From positions 1 to 30,538 of the forward strand of contig CAZSMX010000010.1 in NCBI GenBank assembly GCA_964608325.1: a DNA stretch of 30,538 nt, in the 5' to 3' direction. The notes below the pieces were generated by a model. That model did not search any database. It saw only the letters and a program-made list of their open reading frames with translations, and was not told where the DNA came from. Positions 1 through 7,089 of the stretch are shown in pieces (within the stretch, counting starts at the first letter, position 1; each line of letters starts with the position of its first letter). Origin of the DNA: CAZRVH01 sp964608325 (GTDB lineage Bacteria; Patescibacteriota; Gracilibacteria; Peribacterales; Peribacteraceae). A program made the translations under genes and the position numbers.

Positions 1-17
1 AGTCTCCGCACTTTCCT

Positions 18-275
18 ATGCCGTTAACCGAATCCGCCATCAAGAGGTCCCGCCAGAACAAGGAGCGCCAGAAGCGCCTCCAGCCGTTCAAAACCAACAT
101 GAAGACCATGTTGAAGAAGGTCGCTGATGCGGCGAAGGCCGGCAACAAGGAGGAAGTGAAGGCTCTCATGGCCCAGACGTACAAAGCAGTCGATATGGCT
201 GCCAAGAAGGGCATCATCCACCGCAAGAACGCAGACAGGAAGAAGGCGTCCGTGGCGAAGCTCGCCGCGAAATAA
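18..275 (+). CDS. rpsT: Ribosomal protein bS20
   Basis: This 85-residue basic protein matches bS20, which binds 16S rRNA in the 30S body and helps early assembly. It has the typical S20 layout: a Lys/Arg-rich N-terminus with SAIKRSRQNKERQKRL at residues 6-21, a middle helix around KTMLKKVADA, and the conserved IIHRKNADRKKASVAKL near the C-terminus. Length is close to the family norm. The bases before the ATG are pyrimidine-rich (actttcct) with no Shine-Dalgarno motif. The promoter must lie at or beyond the window edge. ruvX starts four bases after the stop, so the two are probably co-transcribed. Confidence 0.96.
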   Translation: MPLTESAIKRSRQNKERQKRLQPFKTNMKTMLKKVADAAKAGNKEEVKALMAQTYKAVDMAAKKGIIHRKNADRKKASVAKLAAK

Positions 276-279
276 GCGC

Positions 280-663
280 ATGCGCATCCTCGCTCTCGAT
301 CTCGGCACCAGGCGCACGGGAGCGGCTTTTGCAGACAGCGACGTCGGTATTCCCCTCCCCCTCGACACCATCCAAACGAACTCGCCCCAGGACCTCCTGG
401 ACGAGATTTTGCTGATGGCGGACGAGCGGGACATAGATTTGGTCCTATTGGGCTTACCGCTGCTTCCTACGGGCAAAGAAGGGTCCCAGGTTGGCTATGT
501 GCGTGATATGGGGGCCCTTTTGGAGGAAAAAGGGATCGTGGTGGAATACCTGGACGAGCGTTACACAAGCCAAAAACACGGGGAAAATGATGGTGATGCC
601 AAGGCGGCGTGCACCCTGCTCTCGATTTACCTAGAGAGGGGTGTTGACAAGAGCCAAAAATGA
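280..663 (+). CDS. ruvX: RuvX/YqgF-family RNase H-fold nuclease
   Basis: This 127-residue protein belongs to the YqgF/RuvX family, whose members act as Holliday-junction resolvases and in 16S rRNA 5'-end maturation. It opens with LALDLGTRRTGAAFAD, carrying the first catalytic Asp (D7). It then has the GLPLLPTGKEGSQ loop, the YLDERYTS motif (residues 90-97) and a C-terminal DAKAACTLLSIYLER segment with the last acidic residue (D106). Domain order and length fit the family. It follows rpsT by four bases without a Shine-Dalgarno, so translation is probably coupled. Its final codons overlap a candidate promoter for the next gene. Confidence 0.93.
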   Translation: MRILALDLGTRRTGAAFADSDVGIPLPLDTIQTNSPQDLLDEILLMADERDIDLVLLGLPLLPTGKEGSQVGYVRDMGALLEEKGIVVEYLDERYTSQKHGENDGDAKAACTLLSIYLERGVDKSQK

Positions 664-669
664 TATAAA
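644..669 (+). promoter_or_regulatory. Candidate promoter for the sigma-r4/HARE gene
   Basis: A consensus TTGACA (644-649) lies in the last codons of ruvX and is followed by TATAAA (664-669). The 14-bp spacer is short for a sigma70 promoter, so the pairing is uncertain. Start at about 676 would give a leader of roughly 140 nt. Confidence 0.4.
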
Positions 670-675
670 GTAGCT

Positions 676-814
676 TACTTGGTTCTTTAAACTTTACTTT
701 CTATAACGCAGACATAACCACGTTTTGCGTCCATACGAACCAAAGGAAGATCTTTTGTTTCTGTCAATATTCTGGTAGAACAAAGGTCGTTCCTTCCCCT
801 TCACCAGCCTGCTT
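676..814 (+). promoter_or_regulatory. Structured 5' leader of the sigma-r4/HARE gene
   Basis: About 140 non-coding bases separate the candidate promoter from the ATG. A 7-bp stem TTGGTTC/GAACCAA (679-685 with 737-743) encloses a 5-bp stem ACGCA/TGCGT (706-710 with 726-730). A second hairpin pairs 749-759 with 779-788, about ten pairs with one bulge. The last bases before the start are pyrimidine-rich with no Shine-Dalgarno. A regulatory RNA is an inference; no known riboswitch class is recognised. Confidence 0.4.
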
Positions 815-1915
815 ATGGCAGACACCTCCTCCACCCTCACCGCACAGCAAGCAAGCCTTAATGGCAAGATCTCGGTCAATCTCCAGTCATTGCTGGATGA
901 TCTCTTTATGGTCTTAACCGAGAAAGAGGCCATGGTCATCAAGCGCCGTTTCGCGTTGCAGGGCCAGCCCAAGCAGACGCTGGAGAAGATCGGAAAGCAT
1001 TTCAAGGTGACCCGCGAGCGCATCCGCCAGATTGAGGGAATCGCCCTCAGCAAGCTTCGCCGCACTGTCCGCACCACCAAGCTCAACGACGTCAACGAAC
1101 TCGCCAAGGGCATCCTCCGCATCCACGGAGGCGTCATGCGCGAGGATGACCTGATTTCCCAGGTCCTGAAGCGCATGCCCCAGAGCACGGACCTCGACGG
1201 AGCGGTCCTCCGCCTGAGCTTCTCCATCGATACCGAAATGAGTACGTCCGGCCACAGCGGCACCTTCGTCCCCTTCTGGAGACTGGAGAGCCTCGCCATG
1301 GAAGACATCTCCATCATCGTCGACAACGTGGTGAAGATCCTCAAGAAGCGCCGCTCCTGCATGAAGAAGGAAGAGCTCATCTCCGCCGTCCAGGCGTTGA
1401 ACCTCTTCAAGGACCGCAACCCCAACAAAGAACTTATCTCCAGCTGCATGACCATCGACGAGCGCCTGCGCGAAATCGACGAAGGCTGGGGTCTTACCGA
1501 ATGGCGCTTCGTCCGCCCGCGCTCCATCCGCGACAAGGTGGAAATCGTCCTGCGCAAGTCCGGTTCCCCGCTCCACTTCATGGAGATCGCGAACCGCATC
1601 CGCGAGAGCCACTTCGACCACAAGAACGTCACGGTGCAGGCCGTCCACAACGAACTCATCCGCTATCCGCAGTTCGTCCTCGTGGGACGCGGTCTCTACG
1701 CTCTGCGCGAGTGGGGCTACGAGCCGGGTACGGTCGCCGACGTCATCGAGGCGATCCTGAAGGAGAAGGGTCCCCTGTCCAAGAAGGAAATCATCTCCGA
1801 GGTCGGCAAGCAGCGCACGGTGAAGGTCGGCACGATCTCCCTCAACCTCCAGAAGATGCCGTACTTCGTCCGCGTCGGTCGCGCCGTCTACTCCTTCGAT
1901 CCCTCCAAGAAATAA
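815..1915 (+). CDS. Sigma-70 region 4 protein with tandem HARE-type winged helices
   Basis: This 366-residue protein starts with a sigma-70 region 4 helix-turn-helix (about 34-84). That region includes LTEKEAMVIKRRFAL and the recognition helix VTRERIRQIEGIALSKLRR, as in the -35-binding domain of sigma factors. There is no region 2, so it is not a complete sigma factor. The rest is a series of winged-helix units at about 95-160, 165-236, 238-300 and 304-364. The last two have the HARE-HTH pattern (helical bundle ending VGRGLYALREWG and VGRAVYSFDPSK), known from the RNA polymerase delta subunit. It is probably a promoter- or polymerase-associated regulator. It has a long structured leader and a strong terminator, so it is monocistronic. 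Confidence 0.85.
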   Translation: MADTSSTLTAQQASLNGKISVNLQSLLDDLFMVLTEKEAMVIKRRFALQGQPKQTLEKIGKHFKVTRERIRQIEGIALSKLRRTVRTTKLNDVNELAKGILRIHGGVMREDDLISQVLKRMPQSTDLDGAVLRLSFSIDTEMSTSGHSGTFVPFWRLESLAMEDISIIVDNVVKILKKRRSCMKKEELISAVQALNLFKDRNPNKELISSCMTIDERLREIDEGWGLTEWRFVRPRSIRDKVEIVLRKSGSPLHFMEIANRIRESHFDHKNVTVQAVHNELIRYPQFVLVGRGLYALREWGYEPGTVADVIEAILKEKGPLSKKEIISEVGKQRTVKVGTISLNLQKMPYFVRVGRAVYSFDPSKK

Positions 1916-1936
1916 GTTCTTCCCATTGATTCGAAC

Positions 1937-1960
1937 AACAGGGCTTTCGGGCCCTGTTTT
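1937..1960 (+). terminator. Rho-independent terminator after the sigma-r4/HARE gene
   Basis: AACAGGGC (1937-1944) pairs perfectly with GCCCTGTT (1951-1958) across a six-base loop and ends in a short T run. It lies 21 bases past the stop codon. It also argues against starting the next gene at the in-frame ATG at 1926. Confidence 0.85.
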
Positions 1961-2004
1961 CGTGTCTGGGACTGCAAAATCGATGTTTTCACCGTGCAAA
2001 GAAG

Positions 2005-2013
2005 TGCTATCAT
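2005..2013 (+). promoter_or_regulatory. Extended -10 promoter
   Basis: TGCTATCAT (2005-2013) is an extended -10 element (TGn plus TATCAT) 14 bases before the ATG at 2028. Initiation around 2020 would leave a leader of only about eight bases. Confidence 0.6.
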
Positions 2014-2027
2014 CAGCCTCAATCTTC

Positions 2028-2771
2028 ATGCATTACCAGCGTCATTATCCATCGGCCAAGGAAATCGATTTCTTCGCGAGAGAATCGGTCGATCCGTCCA
2101 TGGTACGCAATTCCCACCGCATTCCCGTGAGCGTGCGCCAGGTGGCGGGCGATATCCGGGATGTGCTTGCGGACAGGGGTATCAGAAAGGAGCCGACGGT
2201 ACGGTTGCACGAAGACTCGATCAGGAAAATCCGCAAAGCGTACGCGAGATTGTTCAACGGTGAATTGAAGGGGGATCAACTAGCACATTCCAGAAGCTCC
2301 CTGGGAGGGATGCTGGCTGAACACATCGCGGCGCGCCATGTAAAAAATCTCATCGCGGAAAAGCATCTTCCGGTAGATCCGATCGACGTAACGGAACTCT
2401 GGCGCAACTTGCCCGACCATAGTTTCATACGGGGGATCCTTCCGGATCAAGTTACATTCCTGGAGCCAATCGGCAGGCAGGCTTTCATGGAAGTGGACCT
2501 CCTGCTTCAGACATACGCGAAGGACGCATACCTGGCATTTGATTTCTCTTCGCATCTGAGTGGAAAAGGATTGGATAACGAGGACAGGAGCGACAGGGTC
2601 GATTATGTTTCCCGTGAAATCCTGAAGTCCCCTTTCATGCTTATCGATGCTGGGCTTGGAAGAAAGGGTATGTCTCTTGAGAAGCAACAGGAAAATCTGT
2701 ATCGAATGAATATTCCGTGCGAGGCGGATTTCAACGAAATCCTGAGTCGATTCTTGCAAGGCAAGAAATAA
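2028..2771 (+). CDS. Hypothetical protein, 247 aa
   Basis: I do not recognise a family. The start at 2028 (MHYQRHYPSAKEIDFFA) is preferred because the longer frame from 1926 would run through the upstream terminator, and an extended -10 sits just before 2028. The protein is soluble-looking with no signal peptide or membrane segment. Its N-terminal third is rich in charged helices (VRQVAGDIRDVLADRG, SIRKIRKAYARLFNGELKGDQ), which might bind nucleic acid or protein. The C-terminal part has mixed alpha/beta character and ends FNEILSRFLQGKK. It is the only gene between a terminator and the promoter of the next lipoprotein, so it is probably transcribed alone. Its G+C looks a little below that of neighbouring housekeeping genes. 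Confidence 0.75.
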   Translation: MHYQRHYPSAKEIDFFARESVDPSMVRNSHRIPVSVRQVAGDIRDVLADRGIRKEPTVRLHEDSIRKIRKAYARLFNGELKGDQLAHSRSSLGGMLAEHIAARHVKNLIAEKHLPVDPIDVTELWRNLPDHSFIRGILPDQVTFLEPIGRQAFMEVDLLLQTYAKDAYLAFDFSSHLSGKGLDNEDRSDRVDYVSREILKSPFMLIDAGLGRKGMSLEKQQENLYRMNIPCEADFNEILSRFLQGKK

Positions 2772-2782
2772 CAAATATCCGA

Positions 2783-2811
2783 TTGTGCTTTTCCGCTCCT
2801 ACAGCGAGAAT
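2783..2811 (+). promoter_or_regulatory. Promoter giving a leaderless lipoprotein mRNA
   Basis: TTGTGC (2783-2788), a 17-bp spacer, and GAGAAT (2806-2811) end exactly six bases before the ATG at 2818. Transcription should start at or next to the start codon. Confidence 0.5.
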
Positions 2812-2817
2812 ACGCGC

Positions 2818-3666
2818 ATGACTCTCTCCCACCCCATTCGCTACGCATCGTTGCTGACCGTTGCCGTCCTCGGCGCCGGATTCCTTCTTTTGCAAGGTTG
2901 TACGCCGGGCGGACAGGTCATTCCTTCGGGGGTCCAGACACTGAGCGGCGCGTTGCAGCCCGTCGACCTTTCGTTGGTCCGACGCGGTTCGCACGTCCTT
3001 TTGCAGGACGGCAAGCAGATCTACTACGTGGAGAGCAGCGCGGTGAACCTGCGCAGCTACGAAGGCATGGACGTAGTCGTGAAGGGAACGGTTGAGAAGA
3101 ACTCCAACGATTCGTACCTGCCCGTGTTGGTCGCGACGGAGGTGAAGGAAAACATCGTGCCTTCGCGCGAAGAGGACGTATCGTTGCTGAATATCAACCT
3201 GAGGATTCCGTTGGATTGGGTGACGCAGGAATTCGATGACGGTGTCAGCTACTCCCGCACCGTCGCGGGCCCGTCGGTCCTGAAGCTCTACAAGTCCACG
3301 ATGGCCTACCTTCCCAGCGGTACGCCGTTGGTGATCGGCGGCGAGCGCGCGGTTCGCATCCAGAAGGCCGGATCCGGTTCCGTCCTGCTGCATGTACAAC
3401 ACGGCAAGGACTTCTTCACGATCAGCTACACGCCGGAAGCGGGCATGACCGACGTCGATCTCCTCCGCGTTCTCAAATCCATCGTCTTCACGAACAAATC
3501 TTCCTCCTCGTCCGGCTCGGGATCGGTCGTCGTTCCTTCGGGATCCGGTTCTCAGGTAGGCATGCCGTGCGGCGGCGAAGCGGGCATCCTCTGCCCCGCC
3601 GGCAGCTACTGCGGCATCACCGATACCGCGACGGGAATCGGGCACTGCGTGCTTTTGAAGCGATAA
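2818..3666 (+). CDS. Predicted lipoprotein with Cys-rich C-terminus
   Basis: This 282-residue exported lipoprotein starts at 2818, which gives a clean signal peptide: a short basic stretch, then LLTVAVLGAGFLLLQGC with the lipobox Cys at 28. The longer frame from 2785 would put charged residues ahead of the signal, and a promoter ends six bases before 2818. The mature part is beta-rich, with an early region (SYEGMDVVVKGTVEKNS) resembling a small OB-like or NlpE-like barrel, though that fold is only a guess. A Ser/Gly linker (SSSSGSGSVVVPSGSGS) leads to a compact tail with four Cys (CGGEAGILC, CGITDTATGIGHC) that could form two disulfides outside the cell. The ligand is unknown. Confidence 0.82.
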   Translation: MTLSHPIRYASLLTVAVLGAGFLLLQGCTPGGQVIPSGVQTLSGALQPVDLSLVRRGSHVLLQDGKQIYYVESSAVNLRSYEGMDVVVKGTVEKNSNDSYLPVLVATEVKENIVPSREEDVSLLNINLRIPLDWVTQEFDDGVSYSRTVAGPSVLKLYKSTMAYLPSGTPLVIGGERAVRIQKAGSGSVLLHVQHGKDFFTISYTPEAGMTDVDLLRVLKSIVFTNKSSSSSGSGSVVVPSGSGSQVGMPCGGEAGILCPAGSYCGITDTATGIGHCVLLKR

Positions 3667-3686
3667 ATAGGGCTTTTCGAAGCGAT

Positions 3687-3713
3687 CATAGAAGTATAGT
3701 ATTCTATGCTTTT
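3687..3713 (+). terminator. Possible terminator hairpin after the lipoprotein gene
   Basis: CATAGAA (3687-3693) pairs with TTCTATG (3702-3708) over an eight-base loop, followed by CTTTTT. The stem is AT-rich and weak. The loop contains TATAGT (3695-3700), which could instead be the -10 of a promoter for the downstream leader. Confidence 0.45.
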
Positions 3714-3800
3714 TGCGATCCTTGAAAGCATCTTCCGTAGAGAGTCTTCTGGTTCTTTTCAACGAGGAACCAGTTTCCCTCTCTACCTTTACTGCATCAA
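3709..3800 (+). promoter_or_regulatory. Structured leader before a small orphan gene
   Basis: Two nested stems lie just before the gene. GTAGAGAG (3737-3744) pairs with CTCTCTAC (3779-3786), and CTGGTTC (3749-3755) pairs with GAACCAG (3767-3773), separated by a small internal loop. Upstream, GCTTT/AAAGC (about 3708-3729) can form a further short stem. TTTACT at 3788-3793 is a candidate -10 seven bases before the ATG at 3801. The inner stem resembles the GGTTC/GAACC stem in the leader at 679-743. Confidence 0.4.
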
Positions 3801-4187
3801 ATGGAGTGTCGTATGTTGAGACTAACGTGGGGTAACGAGCATTCGTTGTCATTCGTACAAACGGAGCCGAGCGGAGGATGGGGCACATTGCATCTTCGTA
3901 AGCAAGGAGGAGATCAGGACGTTCAATTTTCAGGATTGGAAGCTGCTCTCACCGTTGCGAAGTTGGAAGCGGCATGGAAAAAGCAGGGGGCACAATGGGA
4001 CGAAATTTTCTTATTCCAAGGTCCTCCGTTCATCGCATTGCGCACGATTTGGTTGCCGGATCGTTGGTGCATTCTGTGGAGCTTGCTGCATTTCGATGCA
4101 GCACCACATGATTCGTGCAATATTGTTCGGATGAGCAAGGAAGAATGGTCATTGCATGGGAACATGCAGGCCGTTCTGCAGAAGTAG
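3801..4187 (+). CDS. Hypothetical protein, 128 aa
   Basis: I do not recognise a family. The frame is short but credible because it lies between a structured leader and a strong terminator. Two starts compete. ATG at 3801 has a TTTACT hexamer seven bases upstream. ATG at 3813 (MLRLTWGNEHSLSF) has GGAG six bases upstream, one of the few Shine-Dalgarno-like spots in the window. The N-terminal half looks like antiparallel beta strands (LRLTWGNEHSLSFVQ, GWGTLHLRKQGG). The centre is helical and the C-terminal part is Trp-rich (TIWLPDRWCILWSLLHF). There is no signal peptide. It sits directly upstream of the recA regulatory region but has its own terminator. Confidence 0.62.
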   Translation: MECRMLRLTWGNEHSLSFVQTEPSGGWGTLHLRKQGGDQDVQFSGLEAALTVAKLEAAWKKQGAQWDEIFLFQGPPFIALRTIWLPDRWCILWSLLHFDAAPHDSCNIVRMSKEEWSLHGNMQAVLQK

Positions 4188-4195
4188 TAGAGGGA

Positions 4196-4227
4196 ACGAG
4201 AGCAGACACCAGTCTGTTCTCGTTTTC
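4196..4227 (+). terminator. Strong rho-independent terminator
   Basis: A 13-bp stem (4196-4208 with 4213-4225, one G-T wobble) closes on the tetraloop ACCA and runs into TTTT. It ends transcription of the 128-aa gene and isolates the recA promoter. Confidence 0.92.
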
Positions 4228-4240
4228 CATGCCTTCTATA

Positions 4241-4262
4241 TGGTGTACGATGATACACCATC
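4241..4262. promoter_or_regulatory. Perfect palindrome upstream of recA
   Basis: ATGGTGTA (4241-4248) and TACACCAT (4255-4262) are perfect inverted repeats around six bases (CGATGA). A third copy of the half-site, GGTGTAC, recurs at 4325-4331 over the recA -10/start region. This looks like a repressor operator, but no regulator is identified. Confidence 0.5.
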
Positions 4263-4268
4263 ATACTC

Positions 4269-4287
4269 TGTTCTACAGTGCAACAGT
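4269..4287. promoter_or_regulatory. Inverted repeat CTGTT-N9-AACAG upstream of recA
   Basis: CTGTT (4269-4273) and AACAG (4283-4287) are inverted around nine bases and lie just before the recA -35. It resembles a LexA-type operator only loosely, because the classical CTGT-N8-ACAG spacing is not met. Confidence 0.35.
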
Positions 4288-4294
4288 ACTTTCT

Positions 4295-4323
4295 TGATCT
4301 TTAACGGTCGCCGAGACATAGTG
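4295..4323 (+). promoter_or_regulatory. recA promoter
   Basis: TTGATC (4295-4300), a 17-bp spacer and CATAGT (4318-4323) form a good sigma70-type promoter. Start near 4330 gives a pyrimidine-rich leader of about 47 nt. A GGTGTAC half-site overlaps the start region. Confidence 0.65.
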
Positions 4324-4376
4324 GGTGTACATTCGTTTACCACCCTCCTTTCTTTACTTCCGTTCACAGTAATCCT

Positions 4377-5477
4377 ATGAATAAGTCCGTAACCACTTCC
4401 CATTCCTCCACCATGGAATCCAAGGCAACCAAAGCATCCGCGAAGAAAGGAGAGGCAACCTCGTCCGATCCCAAGCTCGCCGCCATCCAGACCGCCCTTG
4501 CGGCCATCAAGAAGCAGTACGGCGACGGCGCGATCATGAACATGGGTGATTCCACGGTGTCTGAGATCGCACGCTTCTCGTCCGGCTCCATTTCGCTCGA
4601 TCTCGCGTTGGGTGGTGGCTTCCCGGTGGGACGCATTATCGAGATTTACGGTCCGGAATCCTCCGGAAAGACGACGCTCTCCCTGCATGCCATCGCGGAA
4701 GTGCAGAAGAAGGGCGGAAAGGCGGCATTCATCGATGCAGAGCACGCATTGGATCTCTCGTATGCCAAGAAGATCGGCGTGGATGTGGACGCGCTCCTCG
4801 TTTCCCAGCCGGATGACGGCGAACAGGCCTTGGAGATCACGGAAACGCTCGTGCGCTCCGGGGGTATCGATATCATCGTCATCGACTCCGTCGCGGCCCT
4901 CACCCCGCGTGCTGAAATCGAAGGCAGCATGGGAGACAGCCACATGGGTCTGCAGGCTCGCCTCATGAGCCAGGCTCTGCGCAAGCTCACGGCCATCGTT
5001 AGCAAGACCAACTGCTCCGTCATCTTCATCAACCAGCTGCGCATGAAGATCGGTGTCATGTTCGGCAACCCCGAAACGACCGCCGGAGGAAACGCGCTCA
5101 AGTTCTACTGCTCGCTGCGCTTGGACGTCCGCCGCATCGATAAGATCCTGGAGAAAGCAGTGGGAGAGACGGGCGACGCCCAGGAAATCGTGGGAAACAA
5201 GACCCGCGTCAAAGTCGTGAAAAACAAGGTCGCTCCCCCGTTCCGCCAGGCCGAATTCGATATTCTCTACGCCCGCGGTATCTCCAAGGAAGGAGACATC
5301 CTGGATACGGGAGTGCGCTTCGGCGTCATCGAGAAGGCAGGCGCCTACTTCCGCCACGGCGAAGACACGCTCGGGCAGGGTCGCGAGCAGACGAAGCAGT
5401 ACTTGGTTGAGAATCCCAAGCTGACGGCCGCCCTTGAAAAGGAAATCAAGGCGCGTGCATCGGAAGCAGCCGAGTAA
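4377..5477 (+). CDS. recA: Recombinase RecA
   Basis: RecA (366 residues) forms ATP-dependent filaments on single-stranded DNA for homologous recombination and, with LexA, triggers SOS. Walker A is GPESSGKT (92-99). The Walker B strand IIVIDSVAALTPRAE, the NQLRMKIGVMFGNPETT loop and GGNALKFYCSLRLDVRR are all present and intact. About 30 Ser/Thr/Lys-rich residues precede the usual RecA start (DPKLAAIQTALAAIKKQYG). An alternative ATG at 4413 would shorten that extension but still keep the core. The C-terminus ends in a short Glu/Ala tail. It is the only gene between its own promoter and a hairpin-bearing gap. The upstream inverted repeats suggest damage-responsive control, which is inferred. Confidence 0.97.
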   Translation: MNKSVTTSHSSTMESKATKASAKKGEATSSDPKLAAIQTALAAIKKQYGDGAIMNMGDSTVSEIARFSSGSISLDLALGGGFPVGRIIEIYGPESSGKTTLSLHAIAEVQKKGGKAAFIDAEHALDLSYAKKIGVDVDALLVSQPDDGEQALEITETLVRSGGIDIIVIDSVAALTPRAEIEGSMGDSHMGLQARLMSQALRKLTAIVSKTNCSVIFINQLRMKIGVMFGNPETTAGGNALKFYCSLRLDVRRIDKILEKAVGETGDAQEIVGNKTRVKVVKNKVAPPFRQAEFDILYARGISKEGDILDTGVRFGVIEKAGAYFRHGEDTLGQGREQTKQYLVENPKLTAALEKEIKARASEAAE

Positions 5478-5516
5478 TCCCCTCCTCCATCGCATCCATC
5501 AGGCCTTGTTGGTACA

Positions 5517-5565
5517 ACCCCTTCTTCCGGGGTGAACCTGCCCGCACGTTTGTTGCGTGCAGGTT
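5517..5565 (+). other. recA-dnaB intergenic hairpins
   Basis: The 211-bp gap (5478-5688) holds no gene. ACCCC (5517-5521) pairs with GGGGT (5529-5533). AACCTGC plus ACG (5535-5548, with a four-base bulge) pair with CGTGCAGGTT (5556-5565). Neither is followed by a clean T tract, so termination is possible but weak. Confidence 0.45.
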
Positions 5566-5643
5566 CTCATCGTATTTGCACATCTTTTCAACATTCCGTC
5601 CACGGAAGACACCCCGAAAGATTCCCCCTGCAAGTTCAGATCA

Positions 5644-5671
5644 TTGTATCCCCCGTCCGATCATCTAGAAT
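5644..5671 (+). promoter_or_regulatory. dnaB promoter
   Basis: TTGTAT, a 16-bp spacer and TAGAAT lie about 17 bases before the dnaB ATG, which would give a leader of about ten bases. Confidence 0.5.
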
Positions 5672-5688
5672 GAATAGCCCACGCACCT

Positions 5689-7047
5689 ATGGCCGGAACC
5701 ATGTTCGATTCACCGCCGCATTCCCCCGAAGCAGAACGCACAGTCCTGGGTGCGTTGCTGCTCGATCCGGATGCGATCATCAAGGTGTCGGACTTCCTGA
5801 AGCCCGAGGATTTCTTCGATCCGGCGCACCGCCAGATCTTCGACGTCATGTTCCAGTTGTACAACTCCCACGTCCCGATCGACTTCATCACGGTGACGAA
5901 CAAGTTGGCGGACAACCAGGCCATCCAGGCTATCGGCGGAAGCGCCTACCTCGCGGATCTTGCCGCCGCCGTTCCGACGTCCTCGCATATCTATCAGTAC
6001 GGACAAATCGTGAAGGCGAAAGCCGTGCATCGTAATATCATCGAGGCAGGACGTAAGATCACGGGATTCGGGTACGAAGTGGACCGTCCGATCCCGGAAT
6101 TGCTGGACGAAGTGGAAAAGACCGTTTTTCAAATCACGAACACCTTCCTGAAGGAGAAATTCGTCCATATCCGAGACATCCTGGACGAGCGTTATGAAAA
6201 GTTCGCGGAACTGCATGCGTCCGATGATTCGACGAAGATCAAGGGCGTCCCCTCCGGTTTCGCAGGATTGGATGCCAAGCTCTCCGCATTCCAACCGAGC
6301 GACCTCATCATCCTGGCTGCCCGCCCGTCCATGGGAAAGACAGCTTTGGCGCTGAACATCGCCACGAACGCAGCGATCAAGTACGGCAAAACCGTCGGCG
6401 TGTTCTCGCTCGAAATGAGCAAGGAACAGCTCGTGGACCGTTTGTTCTCCTCCATGCTCGGCGTCGACTCCTGGAAACTCCAGCGCGGTAAACTCGATGA
6501 CAGCGACTTCCAGAACATGGGTCCTATCATGGACGACCTCAGCAAGGCGAACATCTTCATCGATGACACGTCCGCTTCTTCCATGCCGGAGTTCCGCACG
6601 AAAGCTCGCCGTCTCCAGATGGAACACGGCCTGGACATGCTCATCATCGATTACCTCCAGCTGATGTCGACGGGAAACAGCAGTTACGCCGGGAACCGCG
6701 TGCAGGAGATCTCCGAAATTTCCCGCACCGTCAAACAGATAGCACGCGAGCTGCGCATCCCTATCATCGCCCTCTCGCAGTTGTCCCGCGCCGTCGAAAG
6801 CCGCCCGGACAAGATCCCCCAGCTGTCGGACCTGCGCGAATCCGGCTCCATCGAACAGGACGCGGACATTGTGATGATGTTGTACCGCGACGATTACTAC
6901 AATGAAGACACCGATCGCCAGGGCATCTGCGACGTGTACATCCGCAAGCACCGCAACGGTCCCGTCGGCCGCGTCGAATTGCTCTTCAAGAAGGAGCAGA
7001 CGCGCTTCTACGACATCGATCGGGTGCACACCCGCGATGATGAATAA
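5689..7047 (+). CDS. dnaB: Replicative DNA helicase DnaB
   Basis: DnaB (452 residues) is the hexameric 5'-3' helicase of the replication fork. The N-terminal helical domain (PPHSPEAERTVLGALLLDP onward, about 9-110) recruits primase. A linker leads to the RecA-like motor domain from about residue 185, with Walker A ARPSMGKTA (211-219). FSLEMSKEQL, the Walker B IIDYLQLM and the late DIVMMLYRDDYY and RKHRNGPVGRVELLF motifs follow. All family motifs are intact and no intein is present. A second in-frame ATG at 5701 gives an equally plausible start. mraY follows after 42 bases and has its own promoter overlapping the end of this gene. Confidence 0.97.
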   Translation: MAGTMFDSPPHSPEAERTVLGALLLDPDAIIKVSDFLKPEDFFDPAHRQIFDVMFQLYNSHVPIDFITVTNKLADNQAIQAIGGSAYLADLAAAVPTSSHIYQYGQIVKAKAVHRNIIEAGRKITGFGYEVDRPIPELLDEVEKTVFQITNTFLKEKFVHIRDILDERYEKFAELHASDDSTKIKGVPSGFAGLDAKLSAFQPSDLIILAARPSMGKTALALNIATNAAIKYGKTVGVFSLEMSKEQLVDRLFSSMLGVDSWKLQRGKLDDSDFQNMGPIMDDLSKANIFIDDTSASSMPEFRTKARRLQMEHGLDMLIIDYLQLMSTGNSSYAGNRVQEISEISRTVKQIARELRIPIIALSQLSRAVESRPDKIPQLSDLRESGSIEQDADIVMMLYRDDYYNEDTDRQGICDVYIRKHRNGPVGRVELLFKKEQTRFYDIDRVHTRDDE

Positions 7048-7053
7048 GCGGGT

Positions 7054-7083
7054 TTGGCAACGAACGGATGGTTGGAGTATCTT
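7054..7083 (+). promoter_or_regulatory. mraY promoter giving a leaderless mRNA
   Basis: TTGGCA (7054-7059), an 18-bp spacer and TATCTT (7078-7083) end six bases before the ATG at 7090. The six bases are GGGGGC, so a weak ribosome-binding role is also possible. Confidence 0.55.
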
Positions 7084-7089
7084 GGGGGC

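Noticed and set aside
4269..4287. Classical LexA box upstream of recA
   Set aside because: Spacing is nine bases between CTGTT and AACAG. Neither the CTGT-N8-ACAG nor the GAAC-N4-GTTC form is met, so I report only an inverted repeat.
5532..6035. Plus-strand frame starting at 5532 between recA and dnaB
   Set aside because: It begins with GTG inside the hairpin region and overlaps dnaB in another frame with Arg/His-rich, non-family sequence.
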